Below are positions 55,856 through 64,000 of a DNA stretch of 64,000 bases, piece after piece. The position numbers and the translations under genes were made by a program. The stretch's first letter is position 1; each line of letters starts with the position of its first letter. The notes below the pieces were generated by a model that saw nothing but the letters and a program-made list of their open reading frames with translations, did not search any database and was not told where the DNA came from. This DNA is from Bryobacterales bacterium (GTDB lineage Bacteria > Acidobacteriota > Terriglobia > Bryobacterales > Bryobacteraceae): NCBI GenBank assembly GCA_020847045.1, contig JADLCT010000039.1, forward strand, positions 1 through 64,000. The letters are read 5' to 3'.

Positions 55856-57092
55856 TCAGTTCTGAATGGCGACGACAAGAGTCTGAGACCCGCTGACTCC
55901 CCCCAAAGTGAAGGCTACCGGCACGGCGTCACTCGCCCCGGCCTTCGGAACCACCACGTTGAACTGGTAGAGACCTACATAACCGGGAGCCAGTCCCGCG
56001 TAGGTGACCACAGCGGGCACGCCGCCGATGGTGATGCGGAGATCAGCCTGCAACGCGTTCAATAGTTGCTTGATCTGCCCGGCCGGAGTGTCGGGAATCA
56101 CCGGGCCGAAGCCGATGCCATAGAGTGTGAGGTTGTCACCGGGCTTGGCGCGAGCGGTTGCGGCTCCCGTGATTCCAACCGGAAGAACATAGGTAAGTGT
56201 ATTGGAAAAGAACGCAACCACATGCTGGGCGCCCCGGACAATAAAAGAAGGTGGCGCTAAAAATCCGGGCTGGGTGGCGTTCACAGAGACTGTGTAAGCC
56301 GTGTTGCTCCCTCCGGCGGTGGTTACCACCACGGGGTACTGCCCGGGTGGGATGCCCGCCGGCGCCTGGACGTTCACTTGGCCAGGGGAGACGAAATAGA
56401 CGAACGCGGGTTTCCCCGCCACAGTCACCGAGGTTCCACCCAGGCTGGTGGGCGCTTGCGTTCCATTGAAATCCGCGCCCGTCCAGGTTCGCGACCGGGT
56501 GTTAGTGGCGAGATTTACACCGTAGATCTCGATCCACGTTCCGGGTGCAATCGAGGGAAACCCGCCAAAGTTGGTGGCGTTCACCACGCCGGACGCCGCG
56601 ACCGCCGGCGCCGTATTGAACGAGCCCGTAACCTGTCCGGTGATCGTTGCATTTGGCGTCTGCCCGACCGGGCCAGGACCGCAGGCAGGGACTCCGGTGC
56701 AAGTCGGGCTTATATATTGAATGGATAGGTTGGCGAAGCTGTAGTAGGAAGTGGTGGGACCGCCCGTCTCCGCCAGTGTAATGGCGAAGGAGTAGTTTCC
56801 CGTCGCTTGGGCCGATATTAAGTTGCTGCCGGGCGCGGTGATCGCGTTCAGGGGGAATGTTCCATTCCCCGGGGTACGAAACGTTCAAACTGTATGTGCC
56901 GCCCTTGCCGGTGCCAGTGAACGTTCCTGATAGCGTGCAGGCCGTAGTCGTGCCATCAAAAAAACACGTTCCCCTCGATATTCGGCTCTGACCCTGTCCG
57001 GCGGCATTGGGTCCAATGCCTGTAAGCTCGAACTCCTGAATGCTCTGGCCGAGCGAGACAACCGCGGAAAGGCCAGGCATGGCGCACAACAA
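55856..57092 (-). pseudogene. frameshifted secreted protein with Solibacter-type C-terminal domain (TIGR03437-like)
   Basis: The C-terminal 240 residues match the domain described from Solibacter: NATNFGGFPSIAPGTWIEIY, LGGTSVTVAGKPAFVYFVSP, GQVNVQAPAGIPPGQYPVVV, YAGLAPGYVGLYQFNVVVP. The frame is open back to a stop near 56881. The upstream part (57092-56870), with IQEFELTGIGPNAAGQG and GTFTGTGKGGTYSLNVSYPG, lies in another frame. Removing one G from the CCCCGGGG run at about 56866-56873 joins them as ...NVSYPGNGTFPLNAITAPG..., so a single-base insertion (or sequencing error) breaks the gene. No signal peptide precedes the first part, so the N-terminus may also be damaged. Function of the domain is unknown. 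Confidence 0.7.
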
Positions 57093-57391
57093 TTACGACG
57101 CGGAACTAACCACGGCATTCATGTATGTGCGGAACCTCCCGGCGTTACTTAAGCACAAGCACAGGTCCGCCACAACCGCCAAGCCGGGACCTTAAAACCG
57201 ATAGACCGGTGAAGCGCCATGCAACGCTCCACGGTGCTCAAACTGTCTGTGCATCCCAAGGCGCGCGCTGCCGGACGGGCCACCACAGGGTGTAAGTCAA
57301 TCGCCACAAATATTCTGTATCCTTAGTCTTCGCACTGGGTTCGATTCACGTATGGGCGGCGGGGTTCCGCCGGCGCTGCAGGAGGCAAGCT
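57093..57391. other. gene-free divergent region
   Basis: About 300 bases between the frameshifted gene and the PLP protein. It holds only the strong Shine-Dalgarno CAGGAGG of the next gene near its end; no consensus promoter pair or palindrome stands out. Confidence 0.35.
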
Positions 57392-58951
57392 ATGGCTTCA
57401 AAGAAACATCCGGTTCGCTCAGGCATGGGCCGGCGCGACGTGTTCAGCGCGGGGGGCGCGGCGGCGCTTCTGGCGGCGGCGGGGGCTACGCCAGTCTCGG
57501 CGTCTTCGGCGAGTCCGGACGTCTATCTGCGCCTCGGCGTCCGTCCTTTTATCAATACGACAGCCACGCTCACCATCAACGGCGGCTCCCGTACGCTTCC
57601 TGAGGTCATCAGCGCAATTGAACAGGCGTCGCAGTTCCACGTCAACATCGATGAACTGATGGAGAAGGCGTCGGAGCGGGTGGCGGAACTGCTCAAAGTG
57701 GAATGGGCTATCGTCACATCGGGCGCGGCGGCGGCGTTGTCGCACGCCACGGCGGCCTGCATCGCCGGCGCCGACCCGGAAAAGATGCAGCAGCTACCCG
57801 ACCTGCGAAGACTCAAGAACCAGGTGATTATGCCGCGTGAGTCGCGCGATGTGTACGATCATGCGACGCGCGGCTTGGGAGTCGAAATCGTCGAAGTGAA
57901 CTCGGTGGCGGAGTTGGAGTCGGCAATCGGGCCGAAAACGGCGATGATTCAAGTGCTCGGCGTACACTTCGGCAGTGCGAAGTTTGGGTTGGCGGAGGTC
58001 GCGCCCGTGGCGAAAAAGGCGGGCGTTCCGGTCCTCGTGGATGCCGCGGCCGATTACCTGATCGTTCCGAATCCATACATCGCCCTGGGGGCGGATCTTG
58101 TCGCCTACAGTGGGGGGAAGATCCTGCGCGGCCCGCAGACCGCGGGCTTGTTGGTGGGGCGGAAGGATCTGGTGCGCGCGGCTTGGGCCAACAGCGCGCC
58201 GCATCACGCCTTTGGCAGGCCGATGAAGGTGAGCAAGGAGGAGATCGTAGGGATGGTGGTCGCGGTGGAGACGTTCATCAACAAACGCGACATGAAGGCA
58301 GAGTTCCGCGAGTGGGAATCGTGGTATGCGCATATCACCGAGGCTGTTACGCAGGTGGCCGGAGTGAAGACTGCGGTACGCCCACCCCAAAGGGGAGGTC
58401 CCTTCCCAACCTTGCTGGTGTCGTGGGATCAGAAGCAGGTGGGGCTGACGGCCGGCGAAGTCGGCCACCAGCTTTTGGAAGGCGAGCCACGCATTATGTC
58501 TCACGCTTCAGGCGGCGGCAACTCCTTCCTCATCCGGCCAGCGGCGATGCGGCCCGGCGATTACAAGGCGGTCGCGACGCGGCTGGCGCAGGTGTTTCGC
58601 GGTGCGCCCAAGGGATTGAAGAAGCGCGTACCCGCTCCGCCAAGCGTTGAGATCGCGGGCCGGTGGGACGTGACCGTGCACTACGAGTCCGGCTCGGCGG
58701 AACATCAGTTGTTCCTGGCCACGAAGGGGAACAAGGTTACCGGCACTCATCTGGGGTGGGCGTTACAGGGCGACTTGGAGGGGACGATCGACCATGATGA
58801 TGTCAGCTTTCAGTCCAGTCTGCCAACCGGCCCACAGCGTTTGAGCTATGCGTTCTCCGGCAAGGCAACGGGAGACACCATGTCCGGCGAACTGCGTCTC
58901 GGCGAATATGGCCGGGCCAGGTGGACGGCCAAACGGCACGTCCAGGCGTAA
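57392..58951 (+). CDS. exported SelA/DgaE-like PLP enzyme with C-terminal beta domain
   Basis: 519 aa. Tat signal GRRDVFSAGGAAALLAAA, then a fold-type-I PLP domain of the SelA-related group (LGVRPFINTTATLTINGGSR, AIVTSGAAAALSHATAACIAG, VPVLVDAAADY, AYSGGKILRGPQTAG with the PLP Lys). Relatives include D-glucosaminate-6-phosphate ammonia-lyase DgaE. Residues about 425-519 are a lipocalin-like beta domain (AGRWDVTVHYESGSAEHQLF, TGDTMSGELRLGEYGRARW) fused at the end. CAGGAGG before the ATG. Tat export suits a cofactor protein folded inside the cell. Predicted to release ammonia from a beta-substituted amino acid or amino-sugar acid; substrate unknown. Confidence 0.82.
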   Translation: MASKKHPVRSGMGRRDVFSAGGAAALLAAAGATPVSASSASPDVYLRLGVRPFINTTATLTINGGSRTLPEVISAIEQASQFHVNIDELMEKASERVAELLKVEWAIVTSGAAAALSHATAACIAGADPEKMQQLPDLRRLKNQVIMPRESRDVYDHATRGLGVEIVEVNSVAELESAIGPKTAMIQVLGVHFGSAKFGLAEVAPVAKKAGVPVLVDAAADYLIVPNPYIALGADLVAYSGGKILRGPQTAGLLVGRKDLVRAAWANSAPHHAFGRPMKVSKEEIVGMVVAVETFINKRDMKAEFREWESWYAHITEAVTQVAGVKTAVRPPQRGGPFPTLLVSWDQKQVGLTAGEVGHQLLEGEPRIMSHASGGGNSFLIRPAAMRPGDYKAVATRLAQVFRGAPKGLKKRVPAPPSVEIAGRWDVTVHYESGSAEHQLFLATKGNKVTGTHLGWALQGDLEGTIDHDDVSFQSSLPTGPQRLSYAFSGKATGDTMSGELRLGEYGRARWTAKRHVQA

Positions 58952-58961
58952 CTCTGGCTGG

Positions 58962-60533
58962 CTATCGTTTGTGTAGAGCGAAGGCGAGCACATTGGAGCC
59001 CGCGGCGACCGCCACGTACTGCGTGTCCTTGAAACTGTAGGCAACCGGAGACGCCGTGATCTGCTGTCCGGTATTGAAGCGCCACAATGCCTTGCCGGAA
59101 ACCGCGTCGAGCGCCGTGAAAGCGCCCTGGTCGTCTCCCGCGAAGATGAGTCCGCCTGCTGTCGAAAGCAGACCGGCGCCATAGCGCTTGGAGCCGATCT
59201 GCTTGTACTCCCACTTCAGTTTTCCCGTGGTCAGGTCGAGCGCGCGCACATACGCCTGCCACGGCGCTTCCGGATCCTCCACATAGCCCGTCGCCATGAA
59301 GGGAACCCCGCCTGGGCGAAACGTATCGCGCGATTTGTAATTGATCCCGCAGCCCTCCATCACGGCCACATAGAACATGCCCGTTTCGGGGTTAAACGCG
59401 GGAGAATGCCAGTTTGTCGCGCCCGCGGTGGCCGGGCACGTACGCGTGCCTTGCACACTGGGAATAACCGCCGGAGCGCGGATGGGCCGCCCCTCCGGCG
59501 TCAAACCCTTCGCCCAATTCATATGGTTGATGAAGGGGACGCCAAGCAGAAACCGGCCATTCGTGCGGTCGAGGACGTAGTAGAAGCCGTTCCGGTTGGC
59601 CTGCACCAAGAGCTTGCGCGTTTCACCCCGGAACGGAGCATCCACGAGCACGGGAATTTCGACGGCATCCCAATCGTGGACATCGTGAGGTGTGAATTGG
59701 AAATGCCACTTCAGCTTCCCGGTGTCCGCGTCTAACGCGACCATGCTTTCCGTATAGAGGTTGTCCCCCTTGCGCACTTCGCCGTCAAAATCGGGAGCTG
59801 GATTGCCGACGCCCCAATACACAAGGTTGAGTTCAGGATCGTAGCTGCCGGTCAGCCACGTGTTGCCGCCTCCGGTCTTCCAGGAATCGCCGGCCCACGT
59901 TTCGTTTCCTGGCTCCCCCGGTTTCGGAATCGCGTTCCAGCGCCAGATGCGCGCGCCCGTCTCGGAGTCATAGGCGTCAAGGAAGCCATTCAGTCCATGA
60001 TCGCCGGGCGCGATGCCCATGATGATTTTCCCCTTGATTGCCAGCGGCGCAACCGGGCTCCAATAGCCGTCGCTGGCCTCGGCCAGTTTGGCCTTCCACA
60101 TGACGCTGCCTGTGCGCGCGTCGAGCGCCACCAGATGAGCATCGGGAGTTCCCACGTAAACCTTGTTCCCCAAAACGGCGACGCCGCGATTCGGCCCATT
60201 TTGCAGAGCAGGTTGATGCTGATACTGCCAGATGAGCCTGCCGCTGCGGCCATCGAGCGCATATACTTCGTTCGGCTGCGATATGTACATCACACCGTCG
60301 ACGACCACGGGTACACTCTCCAACCGGTTCGCGCCGGGGACCCGGTAGACCCACCTCGCCACCAGATCCGTCACGTTCCCGGTGTGGACCTGCTTCAGCA
60401 GCGAGTGCCGCAGCGCATGAAAGCTGCCCGAATAGCTCAGCCAGTTTCGTGGATCGGCCGAGAGAAGATCTTCGTAGCTCACTTGCGCCAGGGCGGCGGC
60501 GGCAAGCAGCGCAACGGCGACCACGCGTCTCAT
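58962..60533 (-). CDS. secreted PQQ-dependent dehydrogenase
   Basis: 523 aa, Sec signal RRVVAVALLAAAALAQ. Eight-bladed quinoprotein propeller with repeated tryptophan-docking motifs (VYALDGRSGRLIWQYQHQ, VALDARTGSVMWKAKLAE, ALDADTGKLKWHFQF, RALDLTTGKLKWEYKQIG, TALDAVSGKALWRFNTGQ). Periplasmic enzymes of this family oxidise alcohols or aldoses and pass electrons to cytochrome c. No fused haem domain, but the cytochrome gene directly upstream overlaps by 4 nt (ATGA), so the redox partner is co-translated. PQQ biosynthesis genes are not in this window. Substrate unknown. Confidence 0.9.
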   Translation of the reverse strand: MRRVVAVALLAAAALAQVSYEDLLSADPRNWLSYSGSFHALRHSLLKQVHTGNVTDLVARWVYRVPGANRLESVPVVVDGVMYISQPNEVYALDGRSGRLIWQYQHQPALQNGPNRGVAVLGNKVYVGTPDAHLVALDARTGSVMWKAKLAEASDGYWSPVAPLAIKGKIIMGIAPGDHGLNGFLDAYDSETGARIWRWNAIPKPGEPGNETWAGDSWKTGGGNTWLTGSYDPELNLVYWGVGNPAPDFDGEVRKGDNLYTESMVALDADTGKLKWHFQFTPHDVHDWDAVEIPVLVDAPFRGETRKLLVQANRNGFYYVLDRTNGRFLLGVPFINHMNWAKGLTPEGRPIRAPAVIPSVQGTRTCPATAGATNWHSPAFNPETGMFYVAVMEGCGINYKSRDTFRPGGVPFMATGYVEDPEAPWQAYVRALDLTTGKLKWEYKQIGSKRYGAGLLSTAGGLIFAGDDQGAFTALDAVSGKALWRFNTGQQITASPVAYSFKDTQYVAVAAGSNVLAFALHKR

Positions 60534-61993
60534 CTACGCCTCCGATGTGCCGCTGGCGCGTTGTTGCGGCCGGCATCGCCGAGCCTGGTGAGAAACGCGA
60601 GTAGATCGCGGAACTCGGCGGCGCTCAGCGTCTCTCCAAAATTGGCCGGCATTAACGACTGGCGGCCATATTCGATGTTCCGCAGTTCTCCGCGTTCGAG
60701 CAGGTGAATCTTCCCGCCGTCATCCAGCACTTGCAGAGTGAAGTTGTCTTCGTTGCGCAGAATGCCCCGAATCGCCTTTCCCTCCGCGGTCACGATGCGG
60801 ACAGGCTGGTAACCCGCCGGAATCTGCGGTTTCGCCACAGTCAACGCATCGCGCAAGAACCGCACGCTTCGTTCGTTCGCGATGTTGGACAGGTCGGGAC
60901 CGAGCAGTCCTCCCCGGCCATTCGTCATGTGGCACTCCGAGCAACGGCCCTTCGAGAGAAACACCTCGCGGCCCTTGGCCACGTCGCCATCGGTGGGCGC
61001 GTCAATCGCAGTGGCGCGCAGGCTGCGGATGAAGGCGACCATTTTCGTCACGTCCGCGGCGGGCAGTGCCGAGGCAGGCATCAGCGTGCCGGGTATGCCG
61101 TTCTTGATGGCGTCGAACAAGTCCGCTTCGCTTGATCGCAGGTAGCGGCGTTGAGCCGCGAGCGCCGGCCCGCGGTCACCCACGGTCCCGTCCTGTCCAT
61201 GGCACATCGTGCAGGACCGGTTGTAGATCTCGCGCCCCTGCGCGGCCTCGTTCTGTGAGCCTTGCACAGATTGATTCACGAATCGCACGGCTCCAAACGC
61301 CTCGGGAGTATGGAAGCTGCGCACACCTTCGGGTAGCGGCGACCACGTGCTCGCTTGCGCGTTTGTGATGCCGCCCAGCCGTTGGAGATTCAGCCGCCAG
61401 ATGTCTCCATCGAGCGGCGGAGTGTGTGCTGCGTCGCGAACGAAGTTCTTCAACGGGATCGCGGCCTCGACAATCCAGTGATCGTCCTGTGGCGACTCGT
61501 CCTTTTTCGAAAGTCCGTGAAACGTCGCCCGGTACTGTACGCCCTCCGGTTCCCATGTCGGCGGGCCGGTCCACCAGTCCGTGCGGGCGCGATTCAACAT
61601 GGTCCCAATGGCGTTGATCTCGAACGTGTAGTAGTTCTTCACCTTGTCAGGATTGGGACTGATAAAGATCTCCACGCAGTCGTCCTTTGAAACCGGCCCG
61701 TGCCGTTGCGTCACAGCAGCGGAAATATGCCGGTCGTGTGCATACCAGGCTACGTAGAGGTTGACGTCGTCCCACAGTAGCTTGGCTTCCGTCAGTTCCT
61801 TCTCGCCTCCCTGGAACCAGGGAAAATGGAAAACGCCGGCACTTCGCGCCTGTTGCCAATCGCTTTCATCGAGCTTGGCGTCAATCCGGATCGGTCCGGA
61901 CGCCCGGCGGATGTCGTAACGCGGTTGCGCCATGCAGCATGCCGTGGCGGCGAGCAGCAGGAGGGAGCGGATCAAGAAATCTGGGCCCGGCAT
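60530..61993 (-). CDS. CBM9-like domain fused to dihaem cytochrome c
   Basis: 487 aa, signal FLIRSLLLLAATACCMAQ. Residues about 25-235 resemble the family 9 carbohydrate-binding/DOMON-like sandwich (GPIRIDAKLDESDWQQARSA, AKLLWDDVNLYVAWYAHDRH, DCVEIFISP, IWRLNLQRLGG). Then two c-type haem sites: CTMCH at Cys261 and CSECH at Cys351, with downstream Met ligands probable (GTLMPASALP; SLMPANFGETLS). The C-terminal part is the type attached to membrane-bound PQQ dehydrogenases in Acidobacteria (GRGGLLGPDLSNIANERS, GILRNEDNFTLQVLDDGG). Electron acceptor for the coupled PQQ dehydrogenase; the sugar-binding-like domain may hold the complex to substrate. Confidence 0.88.
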   Translation of the reverse strand: MPGPDFLIRSLLLLAATACCMAQPRYDIRRASGPIRIDAKLDESDWQQARSAGVFHFPWFQGGEKELTEAKLLWDDVNLYVAWYAHDRHISAAVTQRHGPVSKDDCVEIFISPNPDKVKNYYTFEINAIGTMLNRARTDWWTGPPTWEPEGVQYRATFHGLSKKDESPQDDHWIVEAAIPLKNFVRDAAHTPPLDGDIWRLNLQRLGGITNAQASTWSPLPEGVRSFHTPEAFGAVRFVNQSVQGSQNEAAQGREIYNRSCTMCHGQDGTVGDRGPALAAQRRYLRSSEADLFDAIKNGIPGTLMPASALPAADVTKMVAFIRSLRATAIDAPTDGDVAKGREVFLSKGRCSECHMTNGRGGLLGPDLSNIANERSVRFLRDALTVAKPQIPAGYQPVRIVTAEGKAIRGILRNEDNFTLQVLDDGGKIHLLERGELRNIEYGRQSLMPANFGETLSAAEFRDLLAFLTRLGDAGRNNAPAAHRRRR

Positions 61994-62023
61994 TGGGCTC
62001 GATTCTATCGCAGGCGTCCCCGT

Positions 62024-63007
62024 CTAGAGTGGGACGGCGTGCTGCTGGACGTAGGCGTCCACTCCGTCGTCGTCCGGGCCGATGTAATGGAAGTACTCCG
62101 CGTACGCCAGTCCATGCGGCTGCCCCCGGCTGCGGTCGCGGGCCAGCGCAAAGTGCTTCGCGTACTCGCGATTGGCCGTGCTGTCGTCGTTGCCCAACAG
62201 CGGCAGTTTCTTGCCCTGCTGCGCAAGACGGCGCCGCAGACGCGCGCCTGTGTTTCCCGCCGGTCCTTGTGTGACGTTGGCGAGATTCACATGGACCTTC
62301 TGATCGATGAACTCGGATATGTCCACAACGCGGTTCACCAGTTGAGGACCGCGCGCAAAATAATACCGCTCCTTGGGCGCGTGCGGCCGCAGTCCGGCCA
62401 GAAAGTGTTCGGGGTAGTCCCACCGCGTTGCCGCGGTCGCGGCGGCCCACTCCACGGCGCGGGCCGTGACATAGTGATCGGGATTGCGCTCATAGAGAGA
62501 CGACGGATCGTAGACGAGCACGGTATCAATTTTGAGTGCACGGAAGAGGAACACCAGGCGGGCGCGGATCTCGATAATCGGCCACGCATCCATGTTGTGG
62601 TTGGGGTAGTTCAAGAAGATCGCGTCTTTACAGCCCAACCGCTTGGCCACCTCCTTGGTGTCCTGCTCGTTCTTCAGCACAATCTCGCCATAGGACTCCC
62701 CGTCGCCCGCGGCCGAGTCGTCGGAGAGCGTAATGAGATATCCGGTGTAACCCTCGTCGATCATCTTCAGAACCGTGCCGCCGGCGAAGATCGGAATGTC
62801 GTCGCAATGCGGCTGTATCGCGGCGAACACTTTGCCTTGATGAGGTTTGCCACTCTGGCGGCGTTCGACCACGGCCTGCACCTGATAGGATGTGCTCCCC
62901 GTGCCGCCGCCTTCCGCCTCCCGGGCGGGCGCGGGGGCTTGCGCCGCCAATGATGCGGGCGCCGCTGCCGCGGACGCTTTGAGGAATCCCCGTCTTTGCA
63001 CTTTCAC
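62024..63007 (-). CDS. exported PIG-L/LmbE-family deacetylase
   Basis: 327 aa; Tat-like signal VQRRGFLKASAAAAPASLAA. PIG-L fold with the zinc motif in variant form, IQPHCDDIPIFAGGTV (usual HPDDE), followed by YLITLSDDSAAGDGESYGE, IFLNYPNHNMDA and the second zinc motif NPDHYVTARAV. Family members remove N-acetyl groups from GlcNAc-type substrates. The HCDD variant keeps the His and second Asp ligands, so activity is plausible. Divergent from the RidA gene with 137 bp between starts. Cleaves an N-acetyl sugar or amide outside the cytoplasm, by inference. Confidence 0.85.
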   Translation of the reverse strand: MKVQRRGFLKASAAAAPASLAAQAPAPAREAEGGGTGSTSYQVQAVVERRQSGKPHQGKVFAAIQPHCDDIPIFAGGTVLKMIDEGYTGYLITLSDDSAAGDGESYGEIVLKNEQDTKEVAKRLGCKDAIFLNYPNHNMDAWPIIEIRARLVFLFRALKIDTVLVYDPSSLYERNPDHYVTARAVEWAAATAATRWDYPEHFLAGLRPHAPKERYYFARGPQLVNRVVDISEFIDQKVHVNLANVTQGPAGNTGARLRRRLAQQGKKLPLLGNDDSTANREYAKHFALARDRSRGQPHGLAYAEYFHYIGPDDDGVDAYVQQHAVPL

Positions 63008-63144
63008 CTCCCACGCGCCGGGCCCGGTTCTTGGCGCGTCACACTATCATGCCTCACCGCCTGTGGCGGCGCGCGGTGGCGCGGCCGCCGGCGATCCGGC
63101 TGGCCGTACTCGCGGCGAGCCGCCCAGTCATATACGATGTTGCG

Positions 63145-63603
63145 ATGGAACGAAAGAAGAAGCCGGATTCACGCAGGAGCCTGCTCTCCGCTACCGTTCT
63201 GGGGGGCGCGGGCGCAAGCGCGCTGCTCGCGCAATCACCCTCGGATTGGTCTCCAAAGAAGCGGTCCGCCGGTGGACCGGTCCGGTCCGGCCACCTGCTG
63301 TTTCTCAGCGGCATCGGCGGCTGGTATCCCGAGCGGAGGCCGAAACCCGGCACCATCCGCGAGCAGACAGCCGATGCGCTGACCATCATGAAGGAGTCGC
63401 TCGCCAAGGCCGGATCGTCTTTGGAAAACGTGCTGAAGGTCCAGGTGGCGCTGGTGGACCCTGAGAATAACTGGGACCCCATGAACGAGGTTTACAACAC
63501 GTTTTTTCCGAAAGACAGGCCCGCGCGCTCCTACTTCGGGGCAACCGGATTCCGCAGGTCTGGGCAACTACTCCAAATCGACTGCATCGCTTACGTCGAC
63601 TAA
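63145..63603 (+). CDS. exported RidA-family imine/enamine deaminase
   Basis: 152 aa. ATG 63145 gives a Tat signal (DSRRSLLSATVLGGAGASAL) and a complete RidA domain: AGGPVRSGHLLFLSGIGGWY, GTIREQTADALTIMKESLAK, LENVLKVQVALVDPEN, and the active-site Arg in RPARSYFGATGF, with LQIDCIAYV closing the fold (Asp where many have Glu). RidA proteins hydrolyse reactive enamine/imine intermediates made by PLP enzymes, usually in the cytoplasm; an exported copy is unusual and suggests a PLP lyase acting outside, such as the Tat-signal SelA/DgaE-like protein 4 kb away. Converges with the amidohydrolase. Confidence 0.88.
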   Translation: MERKKKPDSRRSLLSATVLGGAGASALLAQSPSDWSPKKRSAGGPVRSGHLLFLSGIGGWYPERRPKPGTIREQTADALTIMKESLAKAGSSLENVLKVQVALVDPENNWDPMNEVYNTFFPKDRPARSYFGATGFRRSGQLLQIDCIAYVD

Positions 63604-63619
63604 GACGCCCGGTTGCTCT

Positions 63620-64000
63620 TTACTTGAAGTTACTGTAGTCGCCGGTCTCGCGCCAATCGGCGGCGCTCAGGCCTTCGGAGTCCCAAACCACCTGTCCGTT
63701 CCGCACCGTCAGCACACAGCGGATCTCTCTGTTGGCGGTCAGCTTCGCGTGGCCTGAGTCGAGGAAGCCGAACTCGCCCGGGCGCACCTCCAATACGGCG
63801 ATGTCGGCCACGCCGCCCTCTTCGAGCGAACCCAACTCCGGGCGCCGGATGGCGCGCGCCGGATTGATTGTGGTGCGTTCAATCAACTGCTCCAGAGTCA
63901 TCCCCATCGCCAGGAACTTGGACATGACGTTTGTCATGGCCACGCGGGGGATCATGATGCTGCGCTTGTGGATGTCGGTGGATATCGTGTCGGGAAGGAA
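63620..64000 (-). CDS. EF_0837-like amidohydrolase/deacetylase, N-terminal part outside window
   Basis: C-terminal about 126 residues; the frame is open to the window edge (FLPDTISTDIHKRSIM). Motifs are those of dihydroorotase-like metal-dependent hydrolases of the EF_0837/AHA_3915 group: DTISTDIH, TNVMSKFLAMGMTLEQLIER, NPARAIRRPELGSLEEG, VADIAVLEVRPGEFGFLDSG. In other bacteria this group sits beside SelA-related PLP proteins, and one such protein is encoded at 57.4 kb here. The metal site and any signal peptide are outside the window. Likely hydrolyses an N-acyl or cyclic amide that feeds the PLP lyase. Confidence 0.85.
   Translation of the reverse strand, partial: FLPDTISTDIHKRSIMIPRVAMTNVMSKFLAMGMTLEQLIERTTINPARAIRRPELGSLEEGGVADIAVLEVRPGEFGFLDSGHAKLTANREIRCVLTVRNGQVVWDSEGLSAADWRETGDYSNFK

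Noticed and set aside
1-64000. CRISPR array, prophage or rRNA operon
   Set aside because: No regularly spaced repeats, phage structural or integrase genes, or rRNA sequence were seen.

Overview
This is a GC-rich bacterial chromosome segment that most resembles an acidobacterium of the Solibacter/Bryobacter (Bryobacterales) type. The evidence is the set of four very large outer-membrane receptors with an N-terminal carboxypeptidase-regulatory-like domain (Oar/TonB-dependent-receptor style, about 1,090-1,190 aa), a fragment carrying the C-terminal domain named after Solibacter (TIGR03437 type), and many secreted, Tat- or Sec-signal-bearing sugar enzymes. No plasmid, phage or CRISPR signature is visible. 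The lineage is inferred from gene content, not measured.

Layout. 0-18 kb is mostly housekeeping and single genes: lon (5' end cut by the window), a secreted amidohydrolase, a 12-motif FG-GAP protein, a lone receiver-domain response regulator, an exported RraA/HMG-aldolase-like protein, a secreted TIM-barrel glycosidase-like protein overlapping a TPR/beta-barrel outer-membrane protein, queC, a hydroxypyruvate-isomerase-like/Gfo-Idh-MocA pair, a CCA-adding-type nucleotidyltransferase, an APC permease with a soluble tail and a small zinc-ribbon protein. A tRNA-Pro(GGG) at 18.3 kb is followed by an orphan gene and a broken MntA-type nucleotidyltransferase.

19.7-34.5 kb is a carbohydrate locus. 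On the minus strand, from one promoter, it reads receptor - three tandem GH127 enzymes - a degenerate enolase-superfamily paralogue - an intact enolase-superfamily enzyme. A FadR/GntR-type regulator diverges from the receptor, followed by a two-domain acyl esterase. Inferred logic: the receptor imports an L-arabinofuranose-type (or related) oligosaccharide, the GH127 enzymes trim it, and the enolase-family enzyme dehydrates or epimerises the sugar acid.

34.5-46 kb is a second locus. A ROK regulator with an 18-bp palindrome beside its start diverges from a receptor whose stop codon overlaps a GH20 hexosaminidase, which overlaps an APC permease, which overlaps an M20 peptidase/deacylase; a second GH20-like enzyme follows. 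This suggests uptake of amino-sugar- or amino-acid-containing glycans. 46-55.8 kb holds two more receptors, a CE1-like esterase and a formylglycine-type sulfatase.

55.8-64 kb holds a frameshifted Solibacter-domain gene, an exported SelA/DgaE-like PLP protein, a PQQ dehydrogenase coupled to a CBM9-like dihaem cytochrome c, a PIG-L deacetylase, an exported RidA, and the C-terminal part of an EF_0837-like amidohydrolase. The PLP lyase, RidA and amidohydrolase may form a dispersed extracytoplasmic amino-acid or amino-sugar-acid pathway.

All calls come from reading the sequence; no database search was run.
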